A DNA stretch of 64,000 bases from assembly GCF_000368045.1 (NCBI RefSeq), contig NZ_KB849238.1:1-64000 (forward strand). The letters are read 5' to 3'. Positions 55,765-64,000 of the stretch are shown here, in pieces. Position 1 is the first letter of the stretch, and each line of letters starts with the position of its first letter. The notes beneath the pieces are model-generated. The model did not search any database, was not told where the DNA came from, and saw only the letters and a list, made by a program, of their open reading frames with translations. The position numbers and the translations under genes are program-made. Origin of the DNA: Acinetobacter johnsonii CIP 64.6. GTDB taxonomy: Bacteria > Pseudomonadota > Gammaproteobacteria > Pseudomonadales > Moraxellaceae.

Positions 55765-57666
55765 TTATATGCTCAACTTTTTCAAGTTACGTTTTTTGCC
55801 ATAAATGAGCTGTACAATCGCACGTGTTACTGTAATAGCAGTAAACATAGAGCAGATAATACCGATCATTAAGGTCACAGCGAAGCCTTTAATTGGGCCT
55901 GTACCGATAGCAAATAGGATAAACGCAACCAAGAATGTGGTTAAGTTTGAGTCGAAAATGGTGTTATAAGCACGGTCATAACCCGCCACAATGGCTTGTT
56001 TGGGTGATGCTCCCCACTTCATTTCTTCACGTATTCGCTCACAGATCAAGACGTTGGCATCGACCGCCATACCAATGGTAATCACAATACCCGCAATACC
56101 CGGCAGGGTGAGGGAAGCACCAATCCAAGACATGACGGTTAGAATCATGGCTAAGTTGAAGACCAAGGCAAAGTTAGCAATTAAACCAAATAGATGGAAG
56201 AAGACTACCATCCAGATTGCTACCAGTAAGAAACCGATTTGCGTTGATAAAACACCTTTATCAATGTTTTCTTGACCGAGGCTAGGACCAACGACACGTT
56301 CTTCAACAAAGTACATTGGCGCAGCAAGTGCACCAGCACGTAGCATTAGTGCAAGTTCAGACGCTTCTTGAGGTGAATCTAGACCCGTGATGCGGAATTG
56401 AGAGCCGAGTACCGCTTGAATGGTTGCAGCGTTAATCACGACAGACTCTGCATAAGGTGTACGGACTTCGGTTTGAGCACCAGTCGCAGGATCGGTGATA
56501 TAGCTAATACGTTGTTTATTTTCAATAAACAACACAGCCATACGCTTGCCCACAGCATTACGGGTTGCATCGGCCATCAGTTTGCCACCTGCTGTGTCTA
56601 AGGTAATGTTTACCTCAGCACCGCCAGTGTCTTGGCTAAAGCCACTTGATGCGTTTTGAACACGTTCACCCGTTAAAATACGGTTACGGTTTAAAAGTAA
56701 TTCACGTCCGCTGTCTAAAGACTGATATGCAAAAAGTTCGGTTCCTGGTGGAAGCGGTTGACCATTGCTCTTGCCCGTATAAGGGTCAATCACTTGGTCA
56801 TTTTGGTCAGAGACCAAACGAAACTCTAGGTTTGCTGTACGACCCAAGACACGTTTTGCCTCAGCAGTGTCTTGAACACCTGGGAGCTCAACCACGATGC
56901 GGTTACTACCTTGTGTTTGTACCAAGGCTTCTGCCACACCTAACTCGTTAATACGGTTACGTAAAGTGGTTAAGTTTTGGTTCACGGCATAAGATTGAAT
57001 TTCTTGGCGGCGAACATCGGTATAGGTTAAACGTAAGGTTGAACCTGTCGCGGTTGCGAACGCTTGCTGATTAAACTCATTACCATTGCTACGTAAGTAG
57101 TCTTGAGCCGCAGTGCGATCATCGTTGTTGGCGAACTGAACGGTAATGGTGTTGTTGTTTAATGCAAGGCTGTTAAATTTAATTTTGTTGTCACGGAACT
57201 GACGACGTAAATCAGTCGCAGAGGTTTCCATGCGCTGAGCAATCGCTTTATCCATATCCACTTCTAATAAGAAGTGAACACCACCACGTAAGTCCAGACC
57301 GAGCTTCATTGGTTTTGCACCAATTTTTTGTAGCCACTCTGGCGTGGTTGGTGCCAAGTTCAACGCGACAACATAGTCATCACCAAGGCCACGACGTAAC
57401 GCTTCTTTGGCTTTTAATTGTGCTTCGCTAGAGTCAAGACGTAACAGTGCAGCATTATTGCTAAAACTGTTGTCATGGCTTGAGATACTTTCAGATTTTA
57501 AAATCTGCTCTGCTTTTTGTACGATGCTTTGGTCAATTTGGGTACCAGCTTTGGCACCAGAAATTTGAACCGCAGGCTCATCTGGATACAAACTAGGCAG
57601 GGCATATAATGTACTGATCACCAAAACCACGAGAATCAGTAGATATTTCCATGCTGGGTAACGCAT
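55765..57666 (-). CDS. secD: Protein translocase subunit SecD
   Basis: A 633-residue protein: N-terminal helix (LLILVVLVISTLYALPSLY), the P1 domain with GLDLRGGVHFLLEVDMD, the periplasmic base and head, then five helices with GMAVDANVLICERIREEMK. It completes SecYEG export using the proton gradient. A terminator-like hairpin separates it from yajC. Confidence 0.96.
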   Translation of the reverse strand: MRYPAWKYLLILVVLVISTLYALPSLYPDEPAVQISGAKAGTQIDQSIVQKAEQILKSESISSHDNSFSNNAALLRLDSSEAQLKAKEALRRGLGDDYVVALNLAPTTPEWLQKIGAKPMKLGLDLRGGVHFLLEVDMDKAIAQRMETSATDLRRQFRDNKIKFNSLALNNNTITVQFANNDDRTAAQDYLRSNGNEFNQQAFATATGSTLRLTYTDVRRQEIQSYAVNQNLTTLRNRINELGVAEALVQTQGSNRIVVELPGVQDTAEAKRVLGRTANLEFRLVSDQNDQVIDPYTGKSNGQPLPPGTELFAYQSLDSGRELLLNRNRILTGERVQNASSGFSQDTGGAEVNITLDTAGGKLMADATRNAVGKRMAVLFIENKQRISYITDPATGAQTEVRTPYAESVVINAATIQAVLGSQFRITGLDSPQEASELALMLRAGALAAPMYFVEERVVGPSLGQENIDKGVLSTQIGFLLVAIWMVVFFHLFGLIANFALVFNLAMILTVMSWIGASLTLPGIAGIVITIGMAVDANVLICERIREEMKWGASPKQAIVAGYDRAYNTIFDSNLTTFLVAFILFAIGTGPIKGFAVTLMIGIICSMFTAITVTRAIVQLIYGKKRNLKKLSI

Positions 57667-57684
57667 TTGTTTTCTTCTTAAAAT

Positions 57685-57719
57685 GAAAAAAGTCGTGCGG
57701 ATGCACGACTAATTTTTTT
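57685..57719. terminator. Terminator-like hairpin between yajC and secD
   Basis: AAAAAAGTCGTGC-GGAT-GCACGACT with T6 after the stem on the minus strand and T7 after it on the plus strand. It lies inside what is normally a single operon, so it probably acts as a partial terminator. Confidence 0.82.
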
Positions 57720-57721
57720 GA

Positions 57722-58051
57722 TTAAAGGTTATTTAATGTGCCTTCAGGAAGAACTGAAATCACACTTGCGCGTTGAATTTTTACGTCTACACCGCGGCTC
57801 AGTTCAACCACTGCAAAGTCACCTTCGAGTTTAGTGATTTTACCCATTAAGCCACCAGCAAATACTACTTCGCTGCCTACGCCAAGGCTTTCAACCAAAG
57901 AGCGGTGCTCTTTAGCACGTTTTGCTTGAGGGCGCCAAATTAAGAAGTAGAAGATTGCAATAAAAACAGCAATCATCAATAAGTTTGCGACCATACTTGG
58001 TTGTTGTGCAGCTTCACCCGCTGCGTGAGCTGTAGAAATAAAAAGGCTCAT
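57722..58051 (-). CDS. yajC: Preprotein translocase subunit YajC
   Basis: A 109-residue protein with an N-terminal helix (MVANLLMIAVFIAIFYFLIWRP) and the YajC motif QAKRAKEHRSLVESLGVGSEVVFAGGLMGKI. It associates with SecDF. The N-terminus has an Ala-rich extension (STAHAAGEAAQQ). Confidence 0.95.
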   Translation of the reverse strand: MSLFISTAHAAGEAAQQPSMVANLLMIAVFIAIFYFLIWRPQAKRAKEHRSLVESLGVGSEVVFAGGLMGKITKLEGDFAVVELSRGVDVKIQRASVISVLPEGTLNNL

Positions 58052-58155
58052 TTCAAATTCCTAAACTAAAAAAACGGTGACCAACGAATTGATCATAAAT
58101 AGACTTGTTCTGCAATTTACCTTGTCTTTTTACCAAGCGCAAATGCTCACAACAA

Positions 58156-59286
58156 TTAATCTTGGGGGCAAGGTGGAACTTCTAAACCACGACGTGCATA
58201 AAAATCTTCAACAAAGGCATCAAAGCGATCATTATCCAATGCATCACGAATGTCTTGAGTGAAGCGTTGGTAGTAACGTAAGTTATGAATAGTACCGAGC
58301 ATTGAACCTAGCATCTCGCCACATTTTTCCAAATGGAATAAGTACGCGCGAGTAAAGTTTGTACAGGTATAACAGTCACAGTGTGGATCAAGCGGACTTT
58401 GATCATGACGGTATTTACTGTTACGGATACGCACTAAACCGTCGGTCACAAAATAATGTCCATTTCGGGCATTACGTGTAGGCATGACACAGTCAAACAT
58501 ATCGACGCCACGGCGGATGCCTTCTACGATGTCTTCAGGTTTACCCACGCCCATCAGGTAGCGCGGTTTGTCTGCCGGCATTTTTTCTGGAAGGTAATCC
58601 AGCACTTTGATCATTTCTTCTTTCGGTTCACCGACGGACAGACCACCAATGGCATAACCGTCAAAACCAACTTCAAGCAAGCCTTTTAAAGACTCATCAC
58701 GTAAGTCTTCATACATACCGCCTTGAATAATGCCGAATAGCGCATTTTTATTTTCAAGCACATCATGGTGCTGAGTCTTACAACGCTTTGCCCAACGCAA
58801 TGACAATTGTAGCGACTTTTGCGCTTCTTCATGCGTTGCAGGATAAGGCGTACATTCGTCAAAAATCATCACGATGTCTGAGTTCAATGTATGTTGGATG
58901 TCCATTGAGATTTCAGGAGACAAAAATACTTTAGAGCCATCAATTGGAGAGCGGAACGTTACGCCATCTTCTTTAATTTTACGCATCGCGCCCAAACTGA
59001 AGACTTGGAAGCCGCCTGAATCGGTTAGAATGGGCTTATCCCACTTCATGAATTTATGCAGACCGCCGTGCTCTTTAATCACTTCAAGGCCAGGGCGTAG
59101 GTAAAGATGGAAGGTGTTACCTAAAATAATTTGCGCTTTGATGTCTTCAATATCACGCGGGAGCATGCCTTTCACCGTACCATAAGTACCGACAGGCATG
59201 AACACAGGGGTTTCAACCACACCATGCTCTAAAGTTAAACGACCACGACGGGCGCGACCCGACTGACCTAATTTTTCAAACTTCAT
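58156..59286 (-). CDS. tgt: tRNA-guanine transglycosylase
   Basis: A 376-residue Tgt: LTDSGGFQVFSLG (Asp binding preQ1), GGLSVGEPKEEM, PRYLMGVGKPEDIVEGI, and the zinc site CDCYTCTNFTRAYLFHL. It exchanges G34 for preQ1 in GUN-anticodon tRNAs. The ATG at 59286 (MKFEKLGQSG) is chosen; the longer frame has no family match. It is 1 kb away from queA because two genes have been inserted. Confidence 0.96.
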   Translation of the reverse strand: MKFEKLGQSGRARRGRLTLEHGVVETPVFMPVGTYGTVKGMLPRDIEDIKAQIILGNTFHLYLRPGLEVIKEHGGLHKFMKWDKPILTDSGGFQVFSLGAMRKIKEDGVTFRSPIDGSKVFLSPEISMDIQHTLNSDIVMIFDECTPYPATHEEAQKSLQLSLRWAKRCKTQHHDVLENKNALFGIIQGGMYEDLRDESLKGLLEVGFDGYAIGGLSVGEPKEEMIKVLDYLPEKMPADKPRYLMGVGKPEDIVEGIRRGVDMFDCVMPTRNARNGHYFVTDGLVRIRNSKYRHDQSPLDPHCDCYTCTNFTRAYLFHLEKCGEMLGSMLGTIHNLRYYQRFTQDIRDALDNDRFDAFVEDFYARRGLEVPPCPQD

Positions 59287-59313
59287 AAAATATCCTGAAC
59301 AAGAGCAAAGCAC

Positions 59314-59545
59314 TGCTCTGCTTGCAGTGCAAGAGCGAAAAAACAGTTCGCCGCTAAAAGGAGGCTATTTTCCTTGATTATGCAAATAAACACCAGTGTT
59401 GTAACACTTTTAACGCAAAGCTTTTCGGAGCAGGGTGGCGTGCTGTAAGGGGGGGGGCGGTTTGAGTTTAAGTCATGGTGGCGAGTGAATCGTGATTAGG
59501 ATGAAAAGAGTTGATCGCATGGACGAGGTTGTGAACGTAGAAGTT
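59314..59545. other. Spacer with a G9 run
   Basis: This 230-bp region between tgt and the lemA terminator has no gene. It contains a run of nine G (59449-59457), unusual in this AT-rich DNA. The tgt promoter must be near 59290-59400. Confidence 0.5.
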
Positions 59546-59572
59546 AAAAAGGCACTCATTTTGAGTGCCTTG
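59546..59572 (-). terminator. lemA terminator
   Basis: AAGGCACTCA / TGAGTGCCTT stem; on the minus strand it is followed by TTT, matching the end of lemA. Confidence 0.8.
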
Positions 59573-59600
59573 GATGTGTTGTTTGTGTTAAAGCGATTTT

Positions 59601-60170
59601 TTAGTTGAAATTGGGACGGTAATCAAAATTTTGCAGCGCAGCAGCGTCACGGAATGGACGCACAGCTTTTTTACCGACAGTCATGGTGTTTACAATGTTG
59701 TTTGGAAAGATTTGAATGTGGTTGTTAAACAGTTCGACATTGCGGTTAAAGATGCTGATCGCGGCACCGACATTTTCGTTTTGCTCTTCAATTTCATTCA
59801 TCATCTTTAGATAAATATCATTGGCTTTGAGTTCAGGGTAGTTTTCGACCACGACATTGAGACTACGCATTAGCTCTTGGTTTAATGCTTCAATGCGCTG
59901 TAATTGGTTGACATCTGTATTGTTCAAGTTCAGGTTGAGAATGTTCTGACGGAGCTCAGTAACTTTTTCCAAAGTACCTTTTTCAAAGCTGGAGTATTGT
60001 TCGACCAGAGGCTCTAAGCTATCTAGAATTTTTATTTTCTGACGCTCATAGGTTGCTACATCCGACCATGCCCGAATGGTTGCATTGTGGTGTCTGACAA
60101 TATTATTGCGAATGACGATTATGCCAAACACGATTGCAATAATAATCAAGAAGAAAATCAATAGCCCCAT
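59601..60170 (-). CDS. lemA: LemA family protein
   Basis: A 189-residue LemA: one N-terminal membrane helix (LLIFFLIIIAIVFGIIVI), then a long helical bundle (NNIVRHHNATIRAWSDVATYERQK; YPELKANDIYLKMMNEIEEQNENVGAAISIFNRNVELFNNHI). The role of LemA is unknown; it often sits with a membrane partner. The ATG at 60170 has GAGGA before it. It is 25 bp after the next-listed gene, so the two are an operon. Confidence 0.88.
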   Translation of the reverse strand: MGLLIFFLIIIAIVFGIIVIRNNIVRHHNATIRAWSDVATYERQKIKILDSLEPLVEQYSSFEKGTLEKVTELRQNILNLNLNNTDVNQLQRIEALNQELMRSLNVVVENYPELKANDIYLKMMNEIEEQNENVGAAISIFNRNVELFNNHIQIFPNNIVNTMTVGKKAVRPFRDAAALQNFDYRPNFN

Positions 60171-60195
60171 ACAGTCCTCAAACGGCAAAATGTCA

Positions 60196-61224
60196 TTATT
60201 TTAAAAATTGCGTTAGATCAGATTCTAAGCGATCTAGATAAGGTAATTTAAAAGTGCGTAAGTGTCCACGCAATGTCGAAATGTCATTGATTTTTTTTGC
60301 TTTTCTGGATATTTCAAACAGGTTTTGTGGGCTGATATAGCACAAGATATTTTTTTCAGGATGAAAAAGTAAATCGCCTTCACGAGAACGGAAAAAATCG
60401 GCAGTACGCAGCACAAATGCAGGGGAGAGTAGTTTGGCCATCTGCAGCTGGTCAGTACCAAAAAACTTGAGCTTTTGGTTAATCTGAATATCACTGCTAT
60501 GCCATGGAAAACTATAAGGATAATAGAATTTTTTATTGTATGCGGTAATCGCGAGTCCTTGCGTGGGTACTTCAAAGACAAAACATCCCCATAAGTCTTT
60601 ATGCACTTCTTTCACTTTTAACTCATTGCCATCTTTATCACGTACGCGAATTTCATCGACAAAGTGGTATTGAAACAGCAAAACCTGATGTTGTTGTCCT
60701 GCTTCATCCTGCCAAGTGGTACTGGCGTAGTAAGGAATATCATTGCTGATGGTGCCTTGATTAAAAATTGGAAACAGCTGCTTTAAATGGGCAATAAAAA
60801 ATGCAGGTTGTAGGGCCACGCCAATTTGCTGTAGAGGGGTAAACTCGTTGAGCTGGTATTTTTTATGGATAATTTGTTTTTCAAGATAGTCGGTGACCTC
60901 TTCAAGCGGATCATCTTGCTCATAACTTAAATAGGCCCAAAGCAGGCAGCCTAAGCCAAATAAAAAGCTAAATAAGGTCCAAATGTGCTCTCCGACAAAG
61001 AACACAGGCACAATAAAAAAAATGCCGACTATTCCAAGTAGAATAGGCAGCACATTTTCAAATTTCAGGGTAATCGGGGCATTCCAAGGATGCAGTCGGT
61101 CAAGAATGTCTTGTGCCGAATCGGCCCCTCGGCCGATGTCCCAAAGCCTGTCGATATTATCAAACACAACTTTATTCTTTTTACGTCGAATATGAATGGA
61201 ATGTTTGATTGTGTCGATAGGCAT
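60196..61224 (-). CDS. LemA-partner membrane protein, unknown (DUF3137-like)
   Basis: A 342-residue protein. Two membrane helices lie near residues 55-100 (VLPILLGIVGIFFIVPVFFVG; LFSFLFGLGCLLWAYLSY), followed by a soluble region of about 240 residues with no recognised catalytic motif. Features such as QYHFVDEIRVRDKDGNELKVKEVHKDLWGCFVFEVP suggest a beta-rich domain. DUF3137 proteins have this layout and are often beside lemA, but the family match is tentative. Confidence 0.65.
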   Translation of the reverse strand: MPIDTIKHSIHIRRKKNKVVFDNIDRLWDIGRGADSAQDILDRLHPWNAPITLKFENVLPILLGIVGIFFIVPVFFVGEHIWTLFSFLFGLGCLLWAYLSYEQDDPLEEVTDYLEKQIIHKKYQLNEFTPLQQIGVALQPAFFIAHLKQLFPIFNQGTISNDIPYYASTTWQDEAGQQHQVLLFQYHFVDEIRVRDKDGNELKVKEVHKDLWGCFVFEVPTQGLAITAYNKKFYYPYSFPWHSSDIQINQKLKFFGTDQLQMAKLLSPAFVLRTADFFRSREGDLLFHPEKNILCYISPQNLFEISRKAKKINDISTLRGHLRTFKLPYLDRLESDLTQFLK

Positions 61225-61233
61225 GTGAGGTTC

Positions 61234-62274
61234 TTATTTGGGTTGAAGTTGGTCGACTAACATGGCATCGCCATAACTAAAGAAGCGATACTGGTTGGCT
61301 ACCGCATGTTGATAAGCTGCCAAAATATTATCACGATTTGACAGCGCTGAAACCAACATCAAGAGGGTCGATTCAGGCAGATGGAAGTTGGTGATAAGAC
61401 GATCCACCACTTTGAACTCATAACCTGGATAGATAAAAATTTGAGTATCTCCCGTCCAAGCTTTGAGTTCACCCTGATGCGCTTGAGCCGCACTTTCTAC
61501 GGCACGTGTGGCGGTTGTCCCAACAGAAATGACTTTGTTGCCACGAGCTTTGGTTTGGCGAATCAGCTCAACGGCGTGCTCTGGAACATCACACCACTCA
61601 CTGTGCATAATGTGATTGGCAATATCATCGGTACGTACAGGTAGAAAAGTACCAGCACCCACGTGCAACGTGACAAAGGTTTTTTGAATGCCTTTGGCTT
61701 CAAGTTGATCCAACAGCTTTTGGTCGAAGTGTAAACTTGCAGTAGGTGCAGCGACACTGGCTAACTTGGTTGGATCATTAAATACCGTTTGATAACGCTC
61801 GGTATCAATGGCTTCAGCTTCACGGTTGAAGTAGGGAGGGATCGGAAGTTGTCCGTATAAATCCAGCACCGTTAAAATAGGCTGGGAAAACTCCACAATA
61901 AATAAATTTTCATGACGACCTAGTACCATGACTTTAACGGCATCTGGGCCAATAAAGAGCTCAGCGCCCGCTTTGGGGGTGTTGCTGGCTTTGATGTGAC
62001 AGTGTGCAATAAATGCATCTTGCATGCGTTCAACCAGAACTTCGACAGCTCCGCCACTGGCACGTTTGCCTTTGAGACGTGCTTTCATCACTTTGGTGTC
62101 ATTTAAGACCAGTAAATCACCGGTATCGAGCAAATCTAAAATGTCAGTGAATTGAAAGTCATGATGCTGACCTTGAGCATCGAGGTGTAACAGTCGAGAA
62201 GCACTGCGCGTATCTAAAGGATAACGGGCAATGAGTTCATCAGGGAGGTCGAAATTAAAATCAGAAAGTTGCAT
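61234..62274 (-). CDS. queA: S-adenosylmethionine:tRNA ribosyltransferase-isomerase QueA
   Basis: A 346-residue QueA: FNFDLPDELIARYPLDTRSASRLLHLD, VLNDTKVMKARLKG, SVAAPTASLHF, FVTLHVGAGTFLPVR and TNFHLPESTLLMLVSAL. It builds epoxyqueuosine on preQ1-tRNA. It stands 10 bp before the LemA-partner gene, hence may be its promoter source. In E. coli tgt follows directly. Confidence 0.96.
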   Translation of the reverse strand: MQLSDFNFDLPDELIARYPLDTRSASRLLHLDAQGQHHDFQFTDILDLLDTGDLLVLNDTKVMKARLKGKRASGGAVEVLVERMQDAFIAHCHIKASNTPKAGAELFIGPDAVKVMVLGRHENLFIVEFSQPILTVLDLYGQLPIPPYFNREAEAIDTERYQTVFNDPTKLASVAAPTASLHFDQKLLDQLEAKGIQKTFVTLHVGAGTFLPVRTDDIANHIMHSEWCDVPEHAVELIRQTKARGNKVISVGTTATRAVESAAQAHQGELKAWTGDTQIFIYPGYEFKVVDRLITNFHLPESTLLMLVSALSNRDNILAAYQHAVANQYRFFSYGDAMLVDQLQPK

Positions 62275-62415
62275 GATGGGAAAGCAGCGTCAAAATAAGG
62301 GAGGTCAAAATTGCGCTTAGTATATGCGTTTTTGTTGAAAAACGCTGAAATTGCACAAATATAAAGCTAAAAAATCAAATATGACTTAAAAATAGCCAAT
62401 CACCACCAACTTGCG

Positions 62416-62443
62416 TTGACAAGTTTTCCAAAAAGTTTAATAT
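62416..62443 (+). promoter_or_regulatory. tRNA-Leu promoter
   Basis: TTGACA (62416-62421) and TAATAT (62438-62443) are separated by 16 bp and lie 15 bp before the tRNA. Confidence 0.82.
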
Positions 62444-62458
62444 ACGCATCAACACCTT

Positions 62459-62545
62459 CCCGAGGTGGTGAAATTGGTAGACGCGGCGGACTCAAAATCC
62501 GCTGTCAGAGATGACGTGTCGGTTCGAGTCCGACCCTCGGGACCA
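62459..62545 (+). tRNA. tRNA-Leu (CAA)
   Basis: An 87-nt class II tRNA: acceptor CCCGAGG / CCTCGGG, anticodon loop CTCAAAA (anticodon CAA, reads UUG), a long variable arm, T-stem-loop GTCGG-TTCGAGT-CCGAC, and encoded CCA. It has its own promoter and terminator. Confidence 0.97.
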
Positions 62546-62552
62546 AGATATT

Positions 62553-62586
62553 AAAAAACCCAAGCATATTCAGTCTTGGGTTTTTT
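62553..62586 (+). terminator. tRNA-Leu terminator
   Basis: AAAAAACCCAAG / CTTGGGTTTTTT stem with an 11-base loop, eight bases after the tRNA. Confidence 0.9.
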
Positions 62587-62906
62587 ATTGTCTGAAATTT
62601 AACATTTGAATTAAATCGCCGTAAAACATTACAGGTGGCTTAAAGCAATTCAATGTTCGGTGTGGATTTGGTTGATTATTTCCTCATATGATGGACTCAA
62701 AATTTTGTTTTAATCATTCTGATAAATAACGATTTTTCAAAAAGCAAAACCAGTCACAAGATAAAAGTCTGACATAATTGATTTTTTTGTTAAATGCCAC
62801 GCTTGTATTGTTGTATTTTTATATTGTTTTAATGTTGAAAATTTGCTAATAAATAGAAGTAAATAATAGGTTTGTGCCGAAAAAATCACAAAAGATGAGG
62901 CAGAAA
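62587..62906. other. Spacer before sensor kinase
   Basis: An AT-rich region of 320 bp without a gene. It must carry the kinase promoter; no clear motif is seen. Confidence 0.4.
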
Positions 62907-64000
62907 TGGGTATTCAATTGCTAGATGTCGGGTCTGATACAGAACAGTTAAGTGCTTGTCACTTATCTTTATTGTTGGGCGTGAACAGTAATGACAATAA
63001 AATTAAGAGCTTTCTCAAATTTGCGCGAAAAATTTTAGGTGCACATGCCGCTATTTTAACGTTTAGCAATGAACCTTATAGTTGGTATGCGGGCAAACAC
63101 GCATTCAATGCTTTTCAGTTACCCGCTGAAGCCAATTTTGCTACTCATTTTGAAGGGGATATCGCGATTGATGTCCTGCATCGCCATTATCATCATCTTT
63201 CTCAGCAGATGAGTGCTCTAGGCTTTGAACATCGCCGTATCATCGCATTGGATTTAAAGGCATCGGATAAATCCGTGGGGCAAGTGATTTTCTTTGATGA
63301 ACAGTTGGACGCTTTTACGCAAGATGCTGTAGAAAATGTTTATGAACTGGCCTCTGGATTTCTTAATCTGCTGCATTTGCGCATGGAAAATGCGGAGCTC
63401 AAAGAGTTGTATGAACAACAGGTGGCCATGAATGTCAGTAAAACCAAATTTTTCCAAATTATTGCACATGATTTAAGAGCCCCTTTTCATGGCTTAATTG
63501 GTTTCTCAGAAGTGTTGGCTGAAGAGCGCAAAAGTTTGGATGAGTCTGGTGTGCAAAGCATTGCAGATTATTTGCATGATACCGCACAGTCGACTTATAG
63601 CTTGTTGGAGAGTTTACTGAATTGGGCGATGGCAGAAGGCGGGCGCTTTGTTTATCACCCCATCCATTACAAGCTTAAGCAGTCCTCTCAAATTGTTTTT
63701 GATGTGTTGCATGCGTTGGCTATCAATAAAAATATTCAACTGATTGACCGTGTACCCGATGATTTAAAAATTTTTGCAGATATCAATATGGTGACCTCGG
63801 TGATCCAAAACTTGGTATCAAATGCGCTGAAATTTACCCATATGCATGGCGAAGGTGTTGTGACGATTGATGCCAAACAACGTGATGATTTTATCGATAT
63901 CTATATTCAAGATACGGGTCTAGGTATGACATTGGGGCAAATCGAATCTTTGTTTGAACCGAAACTAACCGTTAGTTTTAAGGGGACAGCTGGGGAGAAA
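62907..64000 (+). CDS. Sensor histidine kinase (3' end outside window)
   Basis: An open frame of 364 codons to the window edge. The N-terminal 155 residues look like a GAF-type sensor (FARKILGAHAAILTF; QVIFFDEQLDAFTQDAVENVYELA). Then a coiled-coil linker, the HisKA H-box FFQIIAHDLRAPFHG with H188, and the HATPase N-box QNLVSNALKFTH and G1 DTGLGM. No membrane segment is present, so it senses in the cytoplasm. GATGAGG precedes the ATG. A receiver domain might follow past the edge. Confidence 0.88.

Overview
The window is a chromosomal segment of a gammaproteobacterium, almost certainly an Acinetobacter species. The evidence is the rRNA sequence, moderate-to-low GC with AT-rich spacers, and Acinetobacter-type gene content: an mnmC fusion, yciI-yciB, TTG-started ilvI, a pilin-chaperone-usher-tip operon resembling Acu thin pili, and iscX next to ndk. 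I cannot fix the species. No CRISPR array, insertion sequence, prophage or integron was found; most of the window is core genome.

Layout. 1-3300: the 3' part of an rRNA operon (23S, 5S, terminator). 3300-3870: gene-poor spacer. 3875-10280: redox and small-enzyme genes (a dihydrolipoamide-dehydrogenase-like flavoprotein, two tandem DUF442/TIGR01244 phosphatase-like proteins with a tiny lipoprotein, an alpha/beta hydrolase-trxC-thioesterase run, an NTF2-like lipoprotein, a DUF4442 protein, yajQ, a rhodanese). 10345-16390: mnmC, a membrane-anchored coiled-coil protein, yciI, yciB, a PHP phosphoesterase, a bestrophin and radC. 16498-23134: coaBC, cytochrome b562, secB-grxC-yibN-like, rsgA/orn, a Bax-inhibitor-1 family protein and fabI. 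23193-27943: a MacA-MacB-outer membrane factor tripartite exporter. 28059-32362: holA-lptE-leuS in the order also found in Escherichia coli. 33632-36969: ilvI-ilvH-ilvC, followed by an unusual stack of ilvC 3'-end copies and terminators. 38147-42196: a chaperone-usher pilus operon. 42315-44339: a GT4 glycosyltransferase and a PAP2 phosphatase, each behind an identical 19-bp CTGTCA-containing box (candidate PhoB sites). 44430-53985: iscX, ndk, rlmN-pilW-rodZ-like-ispG-hisS-yfgM-like-bamB-der. 54076-62274: a phosphopantetheinyl transferase, then on the minus strand queA, a LemA pair, tgt, yajC, secD, secF. 62459-62545: tRNA-Leu(CAA). 62907-64000: a soluble GAF-like sensor histidine kinase cut by the window edge.

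The strongest unusual signals are: (1) two extra copies of the last 12 codons plus stop of ilvC downstream of the gene, differing from it only by synonymous changes, each with its own intrinsic terminator; (2) the paired putative Pho-box promoters in front of the glycosyltransferase and the PAP2 phosphatase, with the same box and the same spacing to a -10 element, suggesting a phosphate-starvation lipid-remodelling module; (3) the duplicated DUF442 genes with a coupled 34-residue lipoprotein; (4) the long leader in front of ilvI; (5) a terminator-like hairpin between yajC and secD.
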